64,000 nucleotides of DNA from Neckera pumila (Eukaryota; Streptophyta; Bryopsida; Hypnales; Neckeraceae): the NCBI GenBank assembly GCA_963969595.1, contig OZ018416.1, forward strand, positions 3,612,065 through 3,676,064, written 5' to 3'. A program made the position numbers and the translations under genes. Below, in pieces: positions 49,575-62,532 of the stretch; the first letter of the stretch is position 1; every line of letters starts with the position of its first letter. Below the pieces are notes generated by a model. It was not told the DNA's origin. It ran no database searches and saw nothing but the letters and a program-made list of their open reading frames with translations.

Positions 49575-49735
49575 ACGCAGATATCTTGCAATCTGTGCGG
49601 TCAAAAATTTTGAAATTTTTTCCACACATTCTCATACTAGTTAGGAGTAAGACCTAAGGTTAGATGTGGAAAAAAATTGAACTTTTTTTACTCTTCACTA
49701 TAGAAATGGCAGTTTTAAGTGTTTTTTGGTAGGGA
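49575..49735. mobile_element. TTAA-family terminal fragment
   Basis: It contains GATATCTTGCAATCTGTGCG and AGAAATGGCAGTTTTAAGTG in the order of an inverted family end, stopping at AGGGACTAA (a decayed TTAA). Confidence 0.55.
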
Positions 49736-49774
49736 CTAATGACTGAAGGCCTCTCATGTAGGTCAAGAGTGACA

Positions 49775-52700
49775 TATGAAAATTTATGAGAATTTTATGT
49801 ACCATTTGACGGACACAACAATGATAGGTGGATCAAAATGATGTGATTAACCAACAACTCCTCATCCACCAATAGTTTCCTTCATCATAAAAAGATATAC
49901 CAACTATTGTTAAGCACATTTTTACATGTAATGATTTTGATTGCTTTTGACTAAATTTTTTGAAGAAGTATACATATTAATAATTCAATATATTAAAAAA
50001 AATTTGATGACCACATTATTTTAAAGGAAATAAGTCATTGATCATATCAAATTGGGGCAATTGTGCCATTTCAACATTCAAGTTTTTAAGAGATAATACT
50101 TTACAATTAAAGCATATTCATAACCATCTAAGGATGTCTACTTACTTTAGAGTGATGCAGTGTTTGGATTTTATTATAATTAGTTTGATTCAAATCAAAT
50201 CCCAATAAATAATTTGTAATAATAGTAATTTTGTAAAATATCATAACTTTGATAGGAAAACTATGTCACGAGGCCTCTAAAGTACCGATTCTCTCTTTGG
50301 AAAATTTGACCCAATGCAAAGCCGACATCCAAACGTCAAATGGACTTTTCATGGAAACAAGGAAGGTTGAATTGATTATTGCATATACCAATTAACTTTT
50401 CTTGGCATCCATTGGCTACTATCACTTTTTTCATGATGACCCCCATCAATCAACTTGCTGAGAGTTTTGCCGGGGTTGGCAAAATGACAAAATATGCCGA
50501 TTTTGGGGGATCCCATACCAAAATGGCAAAATGACAAAATACACTGATGTATTGTTGCAGGGCTTTTTTGCCATTGTTGCATTGCAGATGGTCTTATGAC
50601 ACTTTGATTGTGGCACTTCAAATTTATGAAGCTTTAGTCATAAAGACTCAAAATTATTAATTTACTAGTTGGTATGCCTAAAAATTTTGTTGCTATTGTT
50701 TTGGAGCCAACCTCAATTGGAACAAATGTTTGTCAATACTAAAAAGTTGTTTGTCGTTACTCAAAATATGAGCTGAACCCCTAAAGACCATGTCAGTGTT
50801 TGAAATGACAATCTTTAGGAGTATTTGAAAAACCATGTCAGTGTTTAGAACTTAAAATGTATCGAATAGTTTTTTATCAAACAAAAAATTTTGAGCATAT
50901 TTACAAACTTAAAATATGTCTATTAAATCAACCTCGGACTTTGCTTTTTCCCTCATGACAAGTAACAACCAATTGAATAGATTCATTGGATAAATATATC
51001 AAATAGATAATTAGTGCCTAATTTTAGTATTTGAAAAACCATGTCAGTGTTTAGTCAAAAAGGAAATTAAACTCAAAATCATTCCCTTAGTTTGAGCCTC
51101 TAAAATAACTAAACCCAAAAGCATCCAAATAAATGTTTACATATAATTCCTTTTGTTCAACTGCCATATTTTGGTTGAGCCTTGTTTACAATTGATAGAA
51201 TAATCTAGATTCTTATAGCATATTGTTTTTAGATATATATGCAAAATAAGCATGAGAGCAACGCGGTTTGTAATACTAGAGTCATAGTCAAGTCTTAAAA
51301 TGTTACACTTTAACTAGCTACACCAAGGGCTATTTCAAAGAGGAAAATTTTAAATCACCAAAAGGGGCCAAAAAGTCTTGGCCACATTTTTAAGGTCATA
51401 ATCTTTAAAAGACTTTTCATTTCAAAACACTTTATAGTTTCAATTCTTTTTTAAATTGATGTTAATTTGTAATGTCTTCAATTTCTAGTAATTTTTTGTC
51501 TCAAATAACATTTCAATTCTTGTTGGTTGTTTTTGAAAGCTTTTAGCGGTTTCCTACTGTATACATGCAAATTTAAGGGTCAAATATAGATGAAAATTTA
51601 GAAAATGGCTCAAAAAGAGTTGTAGCTTTGTATATGACACTTTAGGCGTGGTATTTCAAATCTAGGATACTTTACTTATAGCACATCAATTGGAACCTAT
51701 GTTTGTCAATAGAATAATTTGTAATACTCGAAGTTCTTAATAAAATTATAAATAATTTTGTGGCACCATTGAAAGTCTTCTATGACTTTATGTTGTGGAC
51801 TTTAGAATTTAAGATTTTAAGCCTACATATCTCAATATTGAAAAGTATTTTTCTATACAAAAATGAACAAATCTAATTCTAATTTATTTTATATAGAGAG
51901 AGAGAGAGCTTCACAATACTCTTCAACTTTCATTAATTGCTCTAGAAAACTTGTGGCAAGCTGTTGAAGGGTATAGATGACTATGAAAGGTCCAAATTTA
52001 GATGAAAAGATAGACAAAAATGAATCCGAAACAAGTCAAGGCTTTAGTTATGACGCTTTAATTGTGGCACCTCAAAATTATGATGTTGTAATTGTGACAC
52101 TTCAATTATAACCTATATCTCTCAATACATTTTTTGGGTCAATATACCAAAAACATTACCTAAATCAATTATAACCTAAAGAATTCATGTTCTATGTATT
52201 TTATACATTGAATGATTTTTCCCTTTTTGTGCCCATATTAAAAATGAATCCATGATTGATGTCTTGCAAGAATTAGTCATACGAATTCCTAGCAAAGAAA
52301 ATTATAGTGAGGTTAGAATATGCTTAATCCATAGCCCTCAAACTTTCTTGTTGAAATGTATAAGCTATACCATTGACATATTTGATTTCCCATGATTGGA
52401 GTTTAGGATTCTATTGAAGTTGTAATCAAAATGACCTTTGACTACAATATCAATAATAAATGTGGCAAATGGTAAGCTTTGTAAATGAATGGACATACAC
52501 GTGATTTCATACAAAGCTTGGTATAGTCTCATTTATTACAATGGAGCTAGGTTCTAAAAGGTTTTCACCAATTGGATTTATGTTTTACAAAACCCACAGT
52601 GGGTGGGAGGGACATCTTCATTACAAAGCTTTTCCTATGAAATTTGTAAAAATCATAAACTTTAGAAGACTCCACAAAATTATAAAATCTATAGAACAAG

Positions 52701-53270
52701 ATAGGGTTCTCTCATATTATGCCATCAAACCATCAATTCCATCAAGCCACCTTAGTACTAGACAATAAACTTAGCAGTTTGCGTAGAGGTATATTCTATA
52801 AGCCAATATAAATCACATCAAGATCATTACATGGTATGATTTTTGACATAATGGAAATGCCAACTAACAAAAAGATCCAAATTATTATGCTATGTACTAA
52901 ATCTTGCAAGCAGTTTGATTTAAAACCCTGACAAATATAAGTTGTCAAAGTTTTGGAGATTTGCAATGGTGAATTAACCAAAGATGTTGTGAACCTCACT
53001 TGCACCCATACAATCCAACAAATACGTAGATAGTTAGAATGCCTATGTCAGGTGTCTACAATTCATAACAACGTGCTATAGTAGTCACAATGAAGAAACA
53101 ACCAAAAGACCTCAAGAAACTAAACAACAAATCATAGTCTAACAAATTTATAAAATACAAGAGACTTGTGAAGAAGTCATTTCTTTAAAACACCCCTTGC
53201 ACTTCCAAATCACTTGTGAAAAGATCCCTAGCTAGCAAACACAACATATGTAGATTTTGGAATGACCATG
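49775..53270. other. AT-rich intergenic DNA, no gene seen
   Basis: No domain-bearing frame. A ~28-bp motif, GTATTTGAAAAACCATGTCA then GTGTTTAG, occurs at about 50821 and 51029, and a related piece follows a lone CCCCTAAAGACC terminus at 50777. A short (GA)n lies at 51895-51910. Confidence 0.5.
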
Positions 53271-53271
53271 G

Positions 53272-53273
<2 letters not shown>

Positions 53274-53337
<64 letters not shown>
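53274..53337. repeat. (CA)n-(TA)n compound microsatellite
   Basis: About 15 CA units followed by about 16 TA units. The overlapping minus-strand ORF is repeat-derived. Confidence 0.95.
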
Positions 53338-53340
<3 letters not shown>

Positions 53341-53549
53341 CTTCCATCTAAATTCATCAAGCATGGCTAAATTTAGTGGTATCCAATGAGGAAAAAGGAT
53401 CTGGTCAAATCTCTCCAACTTGGGCCACAAGTTGTCAAAATGGCAAGGCCTAATTCAAACTTCTATGCCAACCAAATAAATGAAGTCCACGAATTCAATT
53501 TACAAGCCCCATCTAAAAATATGGTATGCAATCACTATGTCATTTGACA

Positions 53550-53790
53550 TGGCATCTCTATATGAAACCCATGTTTTACGTGGCTTTTTATAATTTAGCA
53601 GGCAGATTTTAGATGACGTCCAATAAGACAATTTGTATTTTTATGTCAACAATAGTGTCCAATGTAACATTTCGATGTTATATTGGACGTGATTATTGAC
53701 ATAAAAACACAAGTTGTTTTATTTGACATCACCTTGAATTTATCTGCTAAAATTATAAAACCTCATATAAAACAGCGGATCTTTATAGTG
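53550..53790. mobile_element. palindromic MITE-like inverted repeat
   Basis: The left arm (TTTATAATTTAGCAGGCAGA, TGACGTCCAATAAGACAA, TTTTATGTCAACAATAGTG) mirrors the right arm (GTCCAATGTAAC region through GCTAAAATTATAAAACC). The right end reads TATAGTG, a possible CACTA-type terminus; the left end is diverged and no target duplication is certain. Confidence 0.6.
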
Positions 53791-53879
53791 CATAGACTTG
53801 TCTATGTAATGGCGGCCATTAATGGAGTTGGTACAAGTCAAGTCAAAAATCTATGTTGTAGAATATATCTTAAGTAGAA

Positions 53880-56800
53880 GGTCCCAATTCACAAACCATT
53901 TCTTATAATTAAATCGTGTCCACTAATTCAAAATTTATGCCATCATGTAGAAGGCAAGGTAAAGCCATGTGATGTTGGACCATCACTTGACATGGTTGGA
54001 AAATCTAAAATGTGTTGGCATCCAAAGATATTGGTCACGTTATAAGCCTTGGTACCAAAGTGATTTAAATAATTAACCTGAAAATACATATGACTCCTTT
54101 TCGCAGATATTAGCATAAGACAAAGAGCAAATATTTATATACACACACATGGCTACAAAGCCCATTCTAATTAGTTATCAGATAGAAGAGAGGGTGGGAG
54201 GGGCATTTCTACTAAAGATGTAAATACTTAGAATCTAACTTTTTTTATTTCTCCAAGTAATTGAAATAGAGATAGATAACCTTTTATCTATTAAATTACC
54301 TAAATATTTATAAAAAAAAAATTCCATTATAAATACCATTAACTTTTTTTCTAAAGAGGTGCAACTACCTTGACCTTTGTAGAAACACTAAATTATATAA
54401 AAATAAGTAAGATTGAAGATTTAGGATTTAGAGTTTAAGATTTTAGGATTTAGGATTTAGGATCAAAATCAAAGGGACAAAAATAACAATGATAAAACTA
54501 GTAGATAGATTGTCATTTAAATGACTACCTCTATTAATGCATTGACATATATGAGGATGAGATGTATGACTAAATTAGAAGAATTCTTTTGCTATATAAT
54601 TAAATTGAAGTCACAACTAGATTATTCTTTATTGCAACTATAGAAAAGAAAAAGACAAATACCACCATAGAATGCACTCCAAGACAATCCAAGTAGGCCA
54701 AAGATACAGCTAAGGCATAGTAAAGTGGATGCATAAACAATACATTCATTAGGTGCATACCGTATATCCTTGGGTGTAGCTTCTTGGTTGATGTCAAACG
54801 ATGTCATAATGGAGATAATGCTCCATTTTTTGTATAGTATTGATCATGTCCATGACACATTATAAAGTGTACTAGTATTCAAGTGTATTTAAAATCATAT
54901 TGAATGTCACTATTTGACGTTGATTTTGTTTTTCCTTTATATCTTTGAGGTGTTTAAACTTTATTGCTTTAACATAGGATCCATTTCCAAGGAGATTTGT
55001 TTAAAATCTACTACCATTTTGTATGTCTTTTCATCCACAATATATAAGGTCTTAAGTCTTCAAAGCATTTTTTTCTTCATCCAAGATGCATTAGCCATTA
55101 GGCCATAAGTATTTGAGATTTGCCCACTTAGAGAGTAGCATTAGGAAAATTGTGAACCTTCAATGACCCTTCCAATATTTGATAATGCAAGCTATTAATT
55201 GAAGGCTAAGCATGTCAGTGTGAGTACAAAAAGGATGACACAAATCTATCTCTGTTTTGTATGAAGGACCTCTTTTCTATCTTGTATAAAAAAAAACTCG
55301 ATTTAGTCATAGAATGCTACTTAGAAGCTACTTAGAAGCTACATAGCTTGTAATAGATGCAATTCACATACACATGATGCAACACTATTATTCAACATTG
55401 AAACAAAAGTGTAAAAACTTTCATTGGCATTAATAAAATACAAGAATAAACTCAATGGTCATTGTCTTGGTTACTTCATTAATGTGCACATACTATAAAA
55501 TATAATTTATTGTCCAATATATGATATTGTACCCATAGCTTTGTCTAACTGGAATTACTTATAAATACAATTATAATGATTGCATTCAATTTAAAGAGTG
55601 GGCAAAAGTAGGAGATTAGCAATTTATTTGTTGTCATAAGTACATATTTTTGGATCCTTTTTGAGACTATAGAGGGGTTTCTTTGAATGGTCAAAATTTT
55701 CCTAATTTAATTGCTTTATAATGATAAATTATACTCATTAGACTCTTATTTCATTTGTACTCATTAGTATTCTTAAAATATCATCATTTTCAATAGTGAT
55801 CAATATTAAGAAGAAGATTTCAAGAACTTTCAAAAGATAAACAATTTATATAAATAATATAATCATACTATTTTAAGTATCAATTCATAAATTGTAACAA
55901 TTTTTTTGGCCTATACATGGTACAAATGACGAGGTCATCCAATTTTTATAACCAATCACATAATTATTAATACAATATAATAAAATTTTAAAAATGATTA
56001 TCTTATTATATCTTATGATGCATTTTGGTATATGCAATGTTATTCTTTTCACGTTGTATCAATAATTTTATATAATTTTAATACACTTATGATTTGGTAT
56101 GATAAGCTTATACATGATTTAATCCAAAATCTCTAATAACTTAATGAATCTGAAACTTTTATGAAATAAGTAAGCCTTAAATGATAGAGTCAAACTTTAA
56201 TAAATTTCTTTAGATTATTTTGTGAAAATTTCAAGTTTCCATGAATTTTTGAAGAAAAAGTGAAGATAATTCATATCAAATACAAAACATGCTTAATAAA
56301 TATAGAGATTTTATAATCAAGGTACATTATAGTATAGAATATTGTGGTATAAGCAATTTTTTGTATCATTTTATATTAAAGAAGACGTGGTTGTAGATCT
56401 TCAACTTCAAACTTCTATAAAATGCTTATTTTTAATAAATTTTCAAAACCATGGTTTGAAAGCTACATTTTATTAATTTCATTCAAAATAAAACAAAAAT
56501 AAAGGTTTAAGGTAAAAAAGCTCAAAATATTGAAATACACTAACTATAGAAGTGTATCACTTATTTGATAAATTGTGGATATAGCATTAACAAAACTGCA
56601 TCCAAAAAATTGAATAAAAATCATCCATCCTTCAATATATATAAAGCATGTTTAACCATCCAAAGGACACTTTTAGTTGTGAGCATCTTTCTAAGGTTGA
56701 CACCCAATTAAAGACTTTTGAATTTAGAAATTTAGAAATTTCAGAATATTTATAAAACTATTAACTCTTAAACATCAATCTAAACATATCTCAACAAAAT
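53880..56800. other. AT-rich intergenic DNA, no gene seen
   Basis: Only short ORFs without motifs. A small GGATTTA-type tandem lies at about 54418-54464 and a CTACTTAGAAG repeat at about 55316-55345. Confidence 0.55.
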
Positions 56801-56804
56801 ATTG

Positions 56805-57093
56805 ACTAGAGAAGAATTCTCTCATCACTGGAGAATACATTATAGAGAATTCTGGCCTTCTAAAAGGCCGCGAGTTCCCACAAATTCTGCCGAGTTCCCC
56901 ACTGCTGGAACTATGCCACTGCAACAGGATGACATGGCTGAACTTTGGCCACATCAGATTTTCAAAAAAATAAAATTCAAAAAAATAAAATAATTTCTTT
57001 TATTTGTATAGTCCATACCGTGGTTCACAACATGGGGACAAATTGGGAAATAGGCCTGAAATGGCCCCTTCTTGCCCCCAAATCTCCTCTAAT
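56805..57093. mobile_element. ~285-bp MITE family, copy 3
   Basis: Ends CTAGAGAAGAATTCTCTC and the complement of ATTAGAGGAGATTTGGGGGC; 289 bp; A/T-run interior. It ends about 20 bp before a TTAA-family element. Confidence 0.55.
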
Positions 57094-57117
57094 GTGGTTA
57101 TATGTCAAAGTGCTTAA

Positions 57118-57950
57118 TCTCTAAAGTCCCAAGGTCTTATTTTCATCAAAAAAATACTCAAAATTGCCATTTCTATTGCACCGCCCAATAGAAAAGACTT
57201 TAATACTTATTTATTTTAGCACATCTAACTATAGGATCTTGCACTAGACTAGTATATAAATGTGTGGAAGAAATTTTAGGAACTTTGATCGAATAGATTG
57301 CAGGGTATTTGCATAAAGTGAAAAAAAAAGTTATTTTGGACCCTGTTCAACTAGATTTTTTGGCTTTGAATCATCTTAACTTAAAAATTTTGTACTAATG
57401 ATTCAGAATTTTTAACTTTTAGTATTGAAGAATTGAATTGACAATCTAGAATATTTAGAAAAAAACAAAAAATCACTCAATTTTTACTCACTAAAAATTA
57501 TTATATAGAAGTAGGTTCAAGATTAAAAGAAAATCTGAATTATTAATAGCTCTAAGATGGAATTAGAACACACTTATTTCAACGGAGACATTGTTCTAGT
57601 AAGAAATTTTAACCTAGTGAAACTTTTTTTTCTTTCAAAATTGCAAAAATTGAGTTTAGAAACGAATTTGATAAGCTATTTTTTTGAAAAGAAGCTCTAA
57701 TTGCTTGAAAAATAAGATTGTCTATGACTTTCACATAACAAATCCAAATGAAATCAATCAAAGCTTCCCATGTCAATAAATTTTAAAATTAAATTTTTTC
57801 TTTTTGTTTGGAGAGATTTTTGCCCGTCGCAATTAAAAAAGAGCTTTTTGTGCCAAAATTTTTGCTCTTTGGCACCAATTTTATGTATATGCTTGTTACA
57901 AAAGCTAGTTAAGAAAACAAAAGCTATGCTCACCCTTAGTCTTTTAGGGA
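57118..57950. mobile_element. TTAA-family element copy, 833 bp
   Basis: TTAA at 57114-57117 then TCTCTAAAGTCCCAAGG. The interior matches the 22701 copy (ACTCAAAATTGCCATTTCTA, AGTAGGTTCAAGATT). The right end CTTTTAGGGA is followed by CTAA, a one-base-changed TTAA. Confidence 0.75.
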
Positions 57951-58394
57951 CTAATTTTTTGGAATGACATGGAGGCCAAAAAGTGGTTGATGGATGACTT
58001 TCAAGATTATTGTACTTGAAATGAAGAATGCTTTTGCTCCCATGCATTGATATATACTCTATATGCTAAAATCAGAATGTTGGAATTAGAATTTTGAAAT
58101 CAGAATGCTCAAAGTATTCCAAAAGCTCTAATTTTTTTCCATGTATACATATCATACCATCATGATTTTCACGTGTAATTCTTTTTAAATCATTTTGAGG
58201 TGGGAAAAAAGAAGTGACAATCTAAATTCATAGCCTAGAGTGCCTCCTCCATTCTACAAAATTCTCAAAAAATCACTTAATTGATCATTTCTCGATGAAA
58301 TTGCAGGGTTAGATTCTGCGGAAAAAATTGTCTAAAGTCTCTTTGTTGTTCTTGGACTCTTAGCGAGGTTTGCGTTTTGAATTTTATGCAAATG

Positions 58395-58436
58395 TAGTTG
58401 CATAAGGCACCTGGTCATCCTATGGTCCTTTAGGGG
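58395..58436. mobile_element. TTAA-family terminus just upstream of the FKBP gene
   Basis: CCTATGGTCCTTTAGGGG followed by TTAA (58437-58440), about 150 bp before the FKBP start codon. The other end of this copy is not identified. Confidence 0.6.
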
Positions 58437-58587
58437 TTAACCGAGCGGGCATCAACCATCAACGGAGGCCGACGGAGGTCGTCGATGGCCCACCCCGACA
58501 GAAGTCATTCGTCCTCAAGACTCGTCGTCGTCTCTATCAACTCCCGGTCGGAACCGAAGTTGCAACAGAATTCGCAGCTCTCCAGCG

Positions 58588-59145
58588 ATGGCGATGGCGA
58601 TCTCAAGACCTGCATTGCTTCTTCTCGTTCTCTATGTGTGTACCACCACAATTTCAGCATCCCTCAAAGCCGAGCGCGAAGTGACAGAGCTCCAGATCGG
58701 GGTGAAATTCAAGCCCATAATCTGCGATTTGAAGGCGCACAAGGGCGATCACGTGAGCGTCCACTACCGCGGCACCCTTCTCGACGGCACGGAGTTCGAT
58801 GAGAGCTACGGCCGAGGGGAGCCTCTGGACTTCAAGCTCGGGGAAGGGACGGTCATCAAGGGATGGGACCAGGGGCTTCTGGGCATGTGCGTTGGGGAGA
58901 AGCGGAAGCTCAAGATCCCGGCCAAGCTGGGCTATGGCGAGGAGGGGGCCCCGCCGGAGATTCCTGGTGGGGCAACGTTGATCTTCGAGACGGAGCTTGT
59001 GTCTGTGAATGGAAAGACCGGATCTGGACCTGACGATGTCTTGGAGCCGCTGATGGACCCGAATTTCGAAGAGGAGGAGGAATTCGGAGACGAAGAGGAG
59101 TTTGGAGGTCGTAAGGAATTTTTTGATCAGGAAGAGGAGCTGTAG
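58588..59145 (+). CDS. FKBP15: ER-lumen FKBP-type peptidyl-prolyl isomerase
   Basis: A 185-aa intact, intronless frame. It catalyses cis-trans isomerisation of peptidyl-proline bonds, probably helping protein folding in the ER. An N-terminal hydrophobic signal peptide (about residues 8-25, LLLLVLYVC) is followed by [13 protein letters not shown], typical of plant FKBP15. The FKBP domain spans about 35-140. Its pocket residues are all present: Y60, F70, D71, V89, I90, W93, Y116, I125 and F133. C46 and C101 are placed to form the disulfide seen in ER FKBPs. The C-terminus is acidic ([14 protein letters not shown]) and ends EEEL, only loosely like an HDEL/NEEL retrieval signal. The start has two nearby ATGs (58588, 58594). 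Plant relatives usually have introns, so an intronless copy may be a retrocopy. The 3' end is tandemly duplicated downstream. Confidence 0.93.
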   Translation: MAMAISRPALLLLVLYVCTTTISASLKAEREVTELQIGVKFKPIICDLKAHKGDHVSVHYRGTLLDGTEFDESYGRGEPLDFKLGEGTVIKGWDQGLLGMCVGEKRKLKIPAKLGYGEEGAPPEIPGGATLIFETELVSVNGKTGSGPDDVLEPLMDPNFEEEEEFGDEEEFGGRKEFFDQEEEL

Positions 59146-59343
59146 ACTATGGACATCAGTGTAGCAATTTTCCTTTGTGGTGTCATTTGGGAATTTGAGC
59201 AGGTAGGACCACTATTTACGGTTTCTTAAACCCTAAACGACCACGAGATCCAAAATGGGCCTCATGTGTTCTTTCTTGTTAGCTATGAGGAGGTCATATG
59301 AGGATCTTCTTTTGTTCATTATTTATTTTATCGTCTTCGATTC

Positions 59344-59660
59344 TCTGATGGACTTAATTTCGATGAGGAGGAGGAGGAGGAATTTGGAGATGAAGCGGAA
59401 TTTGGAGGTGTCAAGGAATTTTTTGATGAGGAGGAGCTCTAGAATAGTACTGTGTTTCATAACTTCAGTGGAGCAATAAGTTCTGTCGTCGCTTTGTGAT
59501 GGCATTCGGGAATTTGAGCAGGCATTTGGTAGGATCACAATCTTACTATTGCTTAAACCCTAAAGGACCACGAAACCAACATGGGTCTCATCTTTTTTTC
59601 GCTTATTATTTAAGGGAAGGTCATATGGGGATCTTCATTTGCTCATTGTTTATATTATTG
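59344..59660 (+). pseudogene. partial tandem duplicate of the FKBP 3' end
   Basis: The segment from CTGATGGAC (59050) through the stop and 3' flank recurs about 294 bp later starting at 59344. The second copy still encodes [20 protein letters not shown] then EEL and a TAG in one frame, matching the authentic tail, but has no domain upstream. The 3' flanks also match (GGGAATTTGAGCAGG, TTAAACCCTAAA(C/G)GACCACGA). It might serve as alternative 3' sequence, but I see no splice evidence. Confidence 0.85.
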
Positions 59661-61612
59661 ACCAATACATGCAATGTGCTTCACTTATTGTAGTAATATA
59701 GATTTTGACAATTGACATCGCCTGAATTATGTTTGTCACTGCATGATCACTTGAATTGGTTGTTTTACAACCAGGAATCATTGTTTAACAGGTTGAACAT
59801 CGAACAGCTGCAGATGAAGATTAATTGACCTCTACAATTGTCTTCGTAAGGATGTAACCACTGAACTGTGCTATTATATATTGCGTTGGTTGACGATTGC
59901 TACTTGTTTGCTAGATTCTTGATGTCGGCATTGTGTTAAATGAGAAATGTTGGAATGTTGTTTTCTAAATTGATATTGGTTTATGAGCGACCCATTTAGG
60001 TCTTTTGTAATTTGGGATTCATGGAGGACCTTTGAATTTAAACTTATTAGTCTGCTGTGGAGGTTGGATCCTCATCATCTGGATTTCAGATAGCATCTTA
60101 TATTCTGCTCATCGAGCAACCCCCGTCAAGAAATTTGTTGTTCAAGCTTCTAGATACGATCTTCGGATTTCAGTGGATGTGTTTGAGTCAAATGGATTAG
60201 AAGGCAGAGGATACTATTTGTAAACATATGATTAAAGTGTTTCAACGTATGAAGGAGTTTTATTTGGGGGAGATGTATAGATTTATAGACAAATCCTTAT
60301 ATAAATTTGTTGAGATCAAATTTGTATCACTATGTGTGAACAGTGGGAGGTTGTAGATCATTATACTCTGGTTCATTCAAACTCCATTCTATTCAGGGGC
60401 CATAGACATTTAGCTTGGTCATGATTACGCCACTCACTTTTTAAATTCTTCCAAGTCGAGATTAGTGTAAGAGAGGGATCAAGTCTCCAATGCATTTTAG
60501 AGTCTAATTTCTTAAAGCATTACCAATAGTATTGAAAAAGTTCATCTTGATTTGTTTCAAAAAAAAAAAAAATCATCTTGGCAAACACAAATCACTATTA
60601 CTCTTTTGTTGAAAGAAATTATTGTATGTCCTACTTGTACTGTACAAATTGCTATTTGTCTTGCAACTAATTATAAATCTTCAAGTGTCTAAAAGCAAAG
60701 GAGTCTTCATCACATTTATGTCTTGCCATGTCTTAGTACATAATTTGAATTATATGAGCCCGACGTCACGTAGTTCACATCTAGATTCAAATTCTAATTT
60801 TTTGTGTGTTCGTTTTTAACCCAAACATATATATCATTTTGAAAAATAGAAATGACATTTCACATCTTCTAATTTTAATTAACTTTAAAGTTGAGGAACA
60901 CTTTATATGTGTATTTACAATGAAAATACTTTCTACTTTGATTATGTAGAACTCACAAAGAAACTGAGCTCAAATTTTTTTTTGTTTATATTTTATATGA
61001 ACTAATGGTGTGATTACATTCCTACAATTATAATTGTTATGTTTTTAAAATTCTATCAAAATATCTTTATCCCTCAAAGTTATTTTTTGTGTCCTTGGGA
61101 TTCAAAATGCAAGGGAATTTTTAAAGGTAAAGAAGATTCTAATTGCAATTCAAATTTAGGTTCTTTATACTTCCAATTATGAAAATCTAGATAAGCTTAT
61201 CCAAATTTTAAAAAATTACAAAATGACATGGATTATTTTCTCTGAAGTTCCTTGTTAACCTCATTTAAAAGTAAGCACCTATACTTATAGAATCTTTGTC
61301 CATATAATACTAGTTGTACTAGCTTATAAGTAAGGTAGCTACTCAAATTTCTTCCAAGCTACTTTTGTCAATGAAAAGTCCCCTCCCTTAGGCCTATGAA
61401 TAAAATCTAGAATTTCACCAAAATATATTATAGGACTAGAAAAATGGGGTGCAATGGGGTGTGACTAAAGTATGCGCATCTAATTGCACAATATTTCTAA
61501 ATGAATCTACTATTTTTAGATGAAAAGGATTCATTTGATGTCCTAAAACCGCTACAAGTGCTTAAGAGCAATCAATGGGAGTTGAAGAGTTCTTTGAAGC
61601 AACAAATAGGAG
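59661..61612. other. intergenic DNA, no gene seen
   Basis: Early part probably 3' flank of FKBP. ORFs at 60032-60223 and 60622-60819 have no motif. Confidence 0.5.
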
Positions 61613-61850
61613 TTAACCCCTAAATGCCCAACACACCCAAATCTGGTGTTTGCAAAACTTTGAAGTCAAATAATACCTAACCAAGTTGCTATTCCTAGTA
61701 GTTAATATTTTTAAAAAGTTCTTCTTGAAGTCTAATTTTAGCACCAAAAATCCAATCTTGAAAATAAATGATAGTGATTTTTCTATTCAAGTTTTTGTAC
61801 AAGGGTACCCATTGCAATCTTGACTTCCCATAGTGTTGAGAGCTCTTGGC

Positions 61851-62134
61851 ATTAGAAGAGATCTAAGCCTCCAAAAGACTGTTTTAAGGCTATTCCCAAT
61901 GTTGGGATCAGCGCACTACTGTAAATATAAAAAAATTATTAAAAAAGAAACAACGAAGTTGTTAAAATGTTAAAGGAATACTAAAAAAAAATTCAAAAAA
62001 TTCAAAAAAAAGAAATTTGACATGGCAGTCGCTTGGCCACATTAGCCTGGCCATTTGGCAGCGTCCCAGCATTCCTCTAAAGTTCCTACAGTTTGAGGAT
62101 TTGCAGTCTCTTAGAGGCCCGAATCTCCTCTAAT
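61851..62134. mobile_element. ~285-bp MITE family, copy 4
   Basis: Ends ATTAGAAGAGATCTAAGCC and the complement of ATTAGAGGAGATTCGGGCC; 284 bp; interior with A-runs. The related sequence at 41.94-42.14 kb lacks it at the matching position (flanks meet near GCCTCAAATACA/CTTGGAGAAAAAATC). Confidence 0.65.
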
Positions 62135-62380
62135 GAAATGAGCCTCAAATACAGTAGATCTTGGAGAAAAAATCACATTCAAAATTCATTTAAAAAAATT
62201 GTAGAGTAGATTTTAAGAAGATATAAATTGATCAGGGTTATACAAGTTAGGCCCTTTAACCTCATATTTTTTGGGTCACCAACTTTTTAGATTTGATTTG
62301 TATAAAAAGGATTGAAAGATTTTTGCAGTTTTAGCACCCTCATGATTAAACATTATAATCTTTCACTCCATAAGTGATAT

Positions 62381-62532
62381 CACTATAAGAGAAAGGGATG
62401 TTTTAAGTGAGTTTTTAAGTATAGTCTTAGACACATGATTTAAAGTAATAACCCTTAAAAGTCATTACTTAAAATCATGTGTCTAGGACTATACTTAAAA
62501 ACTCATTTAAAGCACCCCTTTTTCTTGTAGTG
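62381..62532. mobile_element. CACTA-type MITE, 152 bp
   Basis: Begins CACTATAAGAGAAAGGG and ends CCCCTTTTTCTTGTAGTG, with exact TAT duplications at 62378-62380 and 62533-62535. The two arms pair almost end to end (AAGTATAGTC(T/C)TAGACACAT). Nested in the 61617-62694 element. Same family as 41337-41500 and 2661-2950. Confidence 0.92.

Noticed and set aside
58485..58981. Alternative frames over the FKBP gene
   Set aside because: Shifted-frame shadows; the 58588 frame has the full FKBP domain.
59255..59479. ORF across the duplicated FKBP tail
   Set aside because: It reads the duplicate in a shifted frame; the meaningful frame is the one matching the acidic tail.
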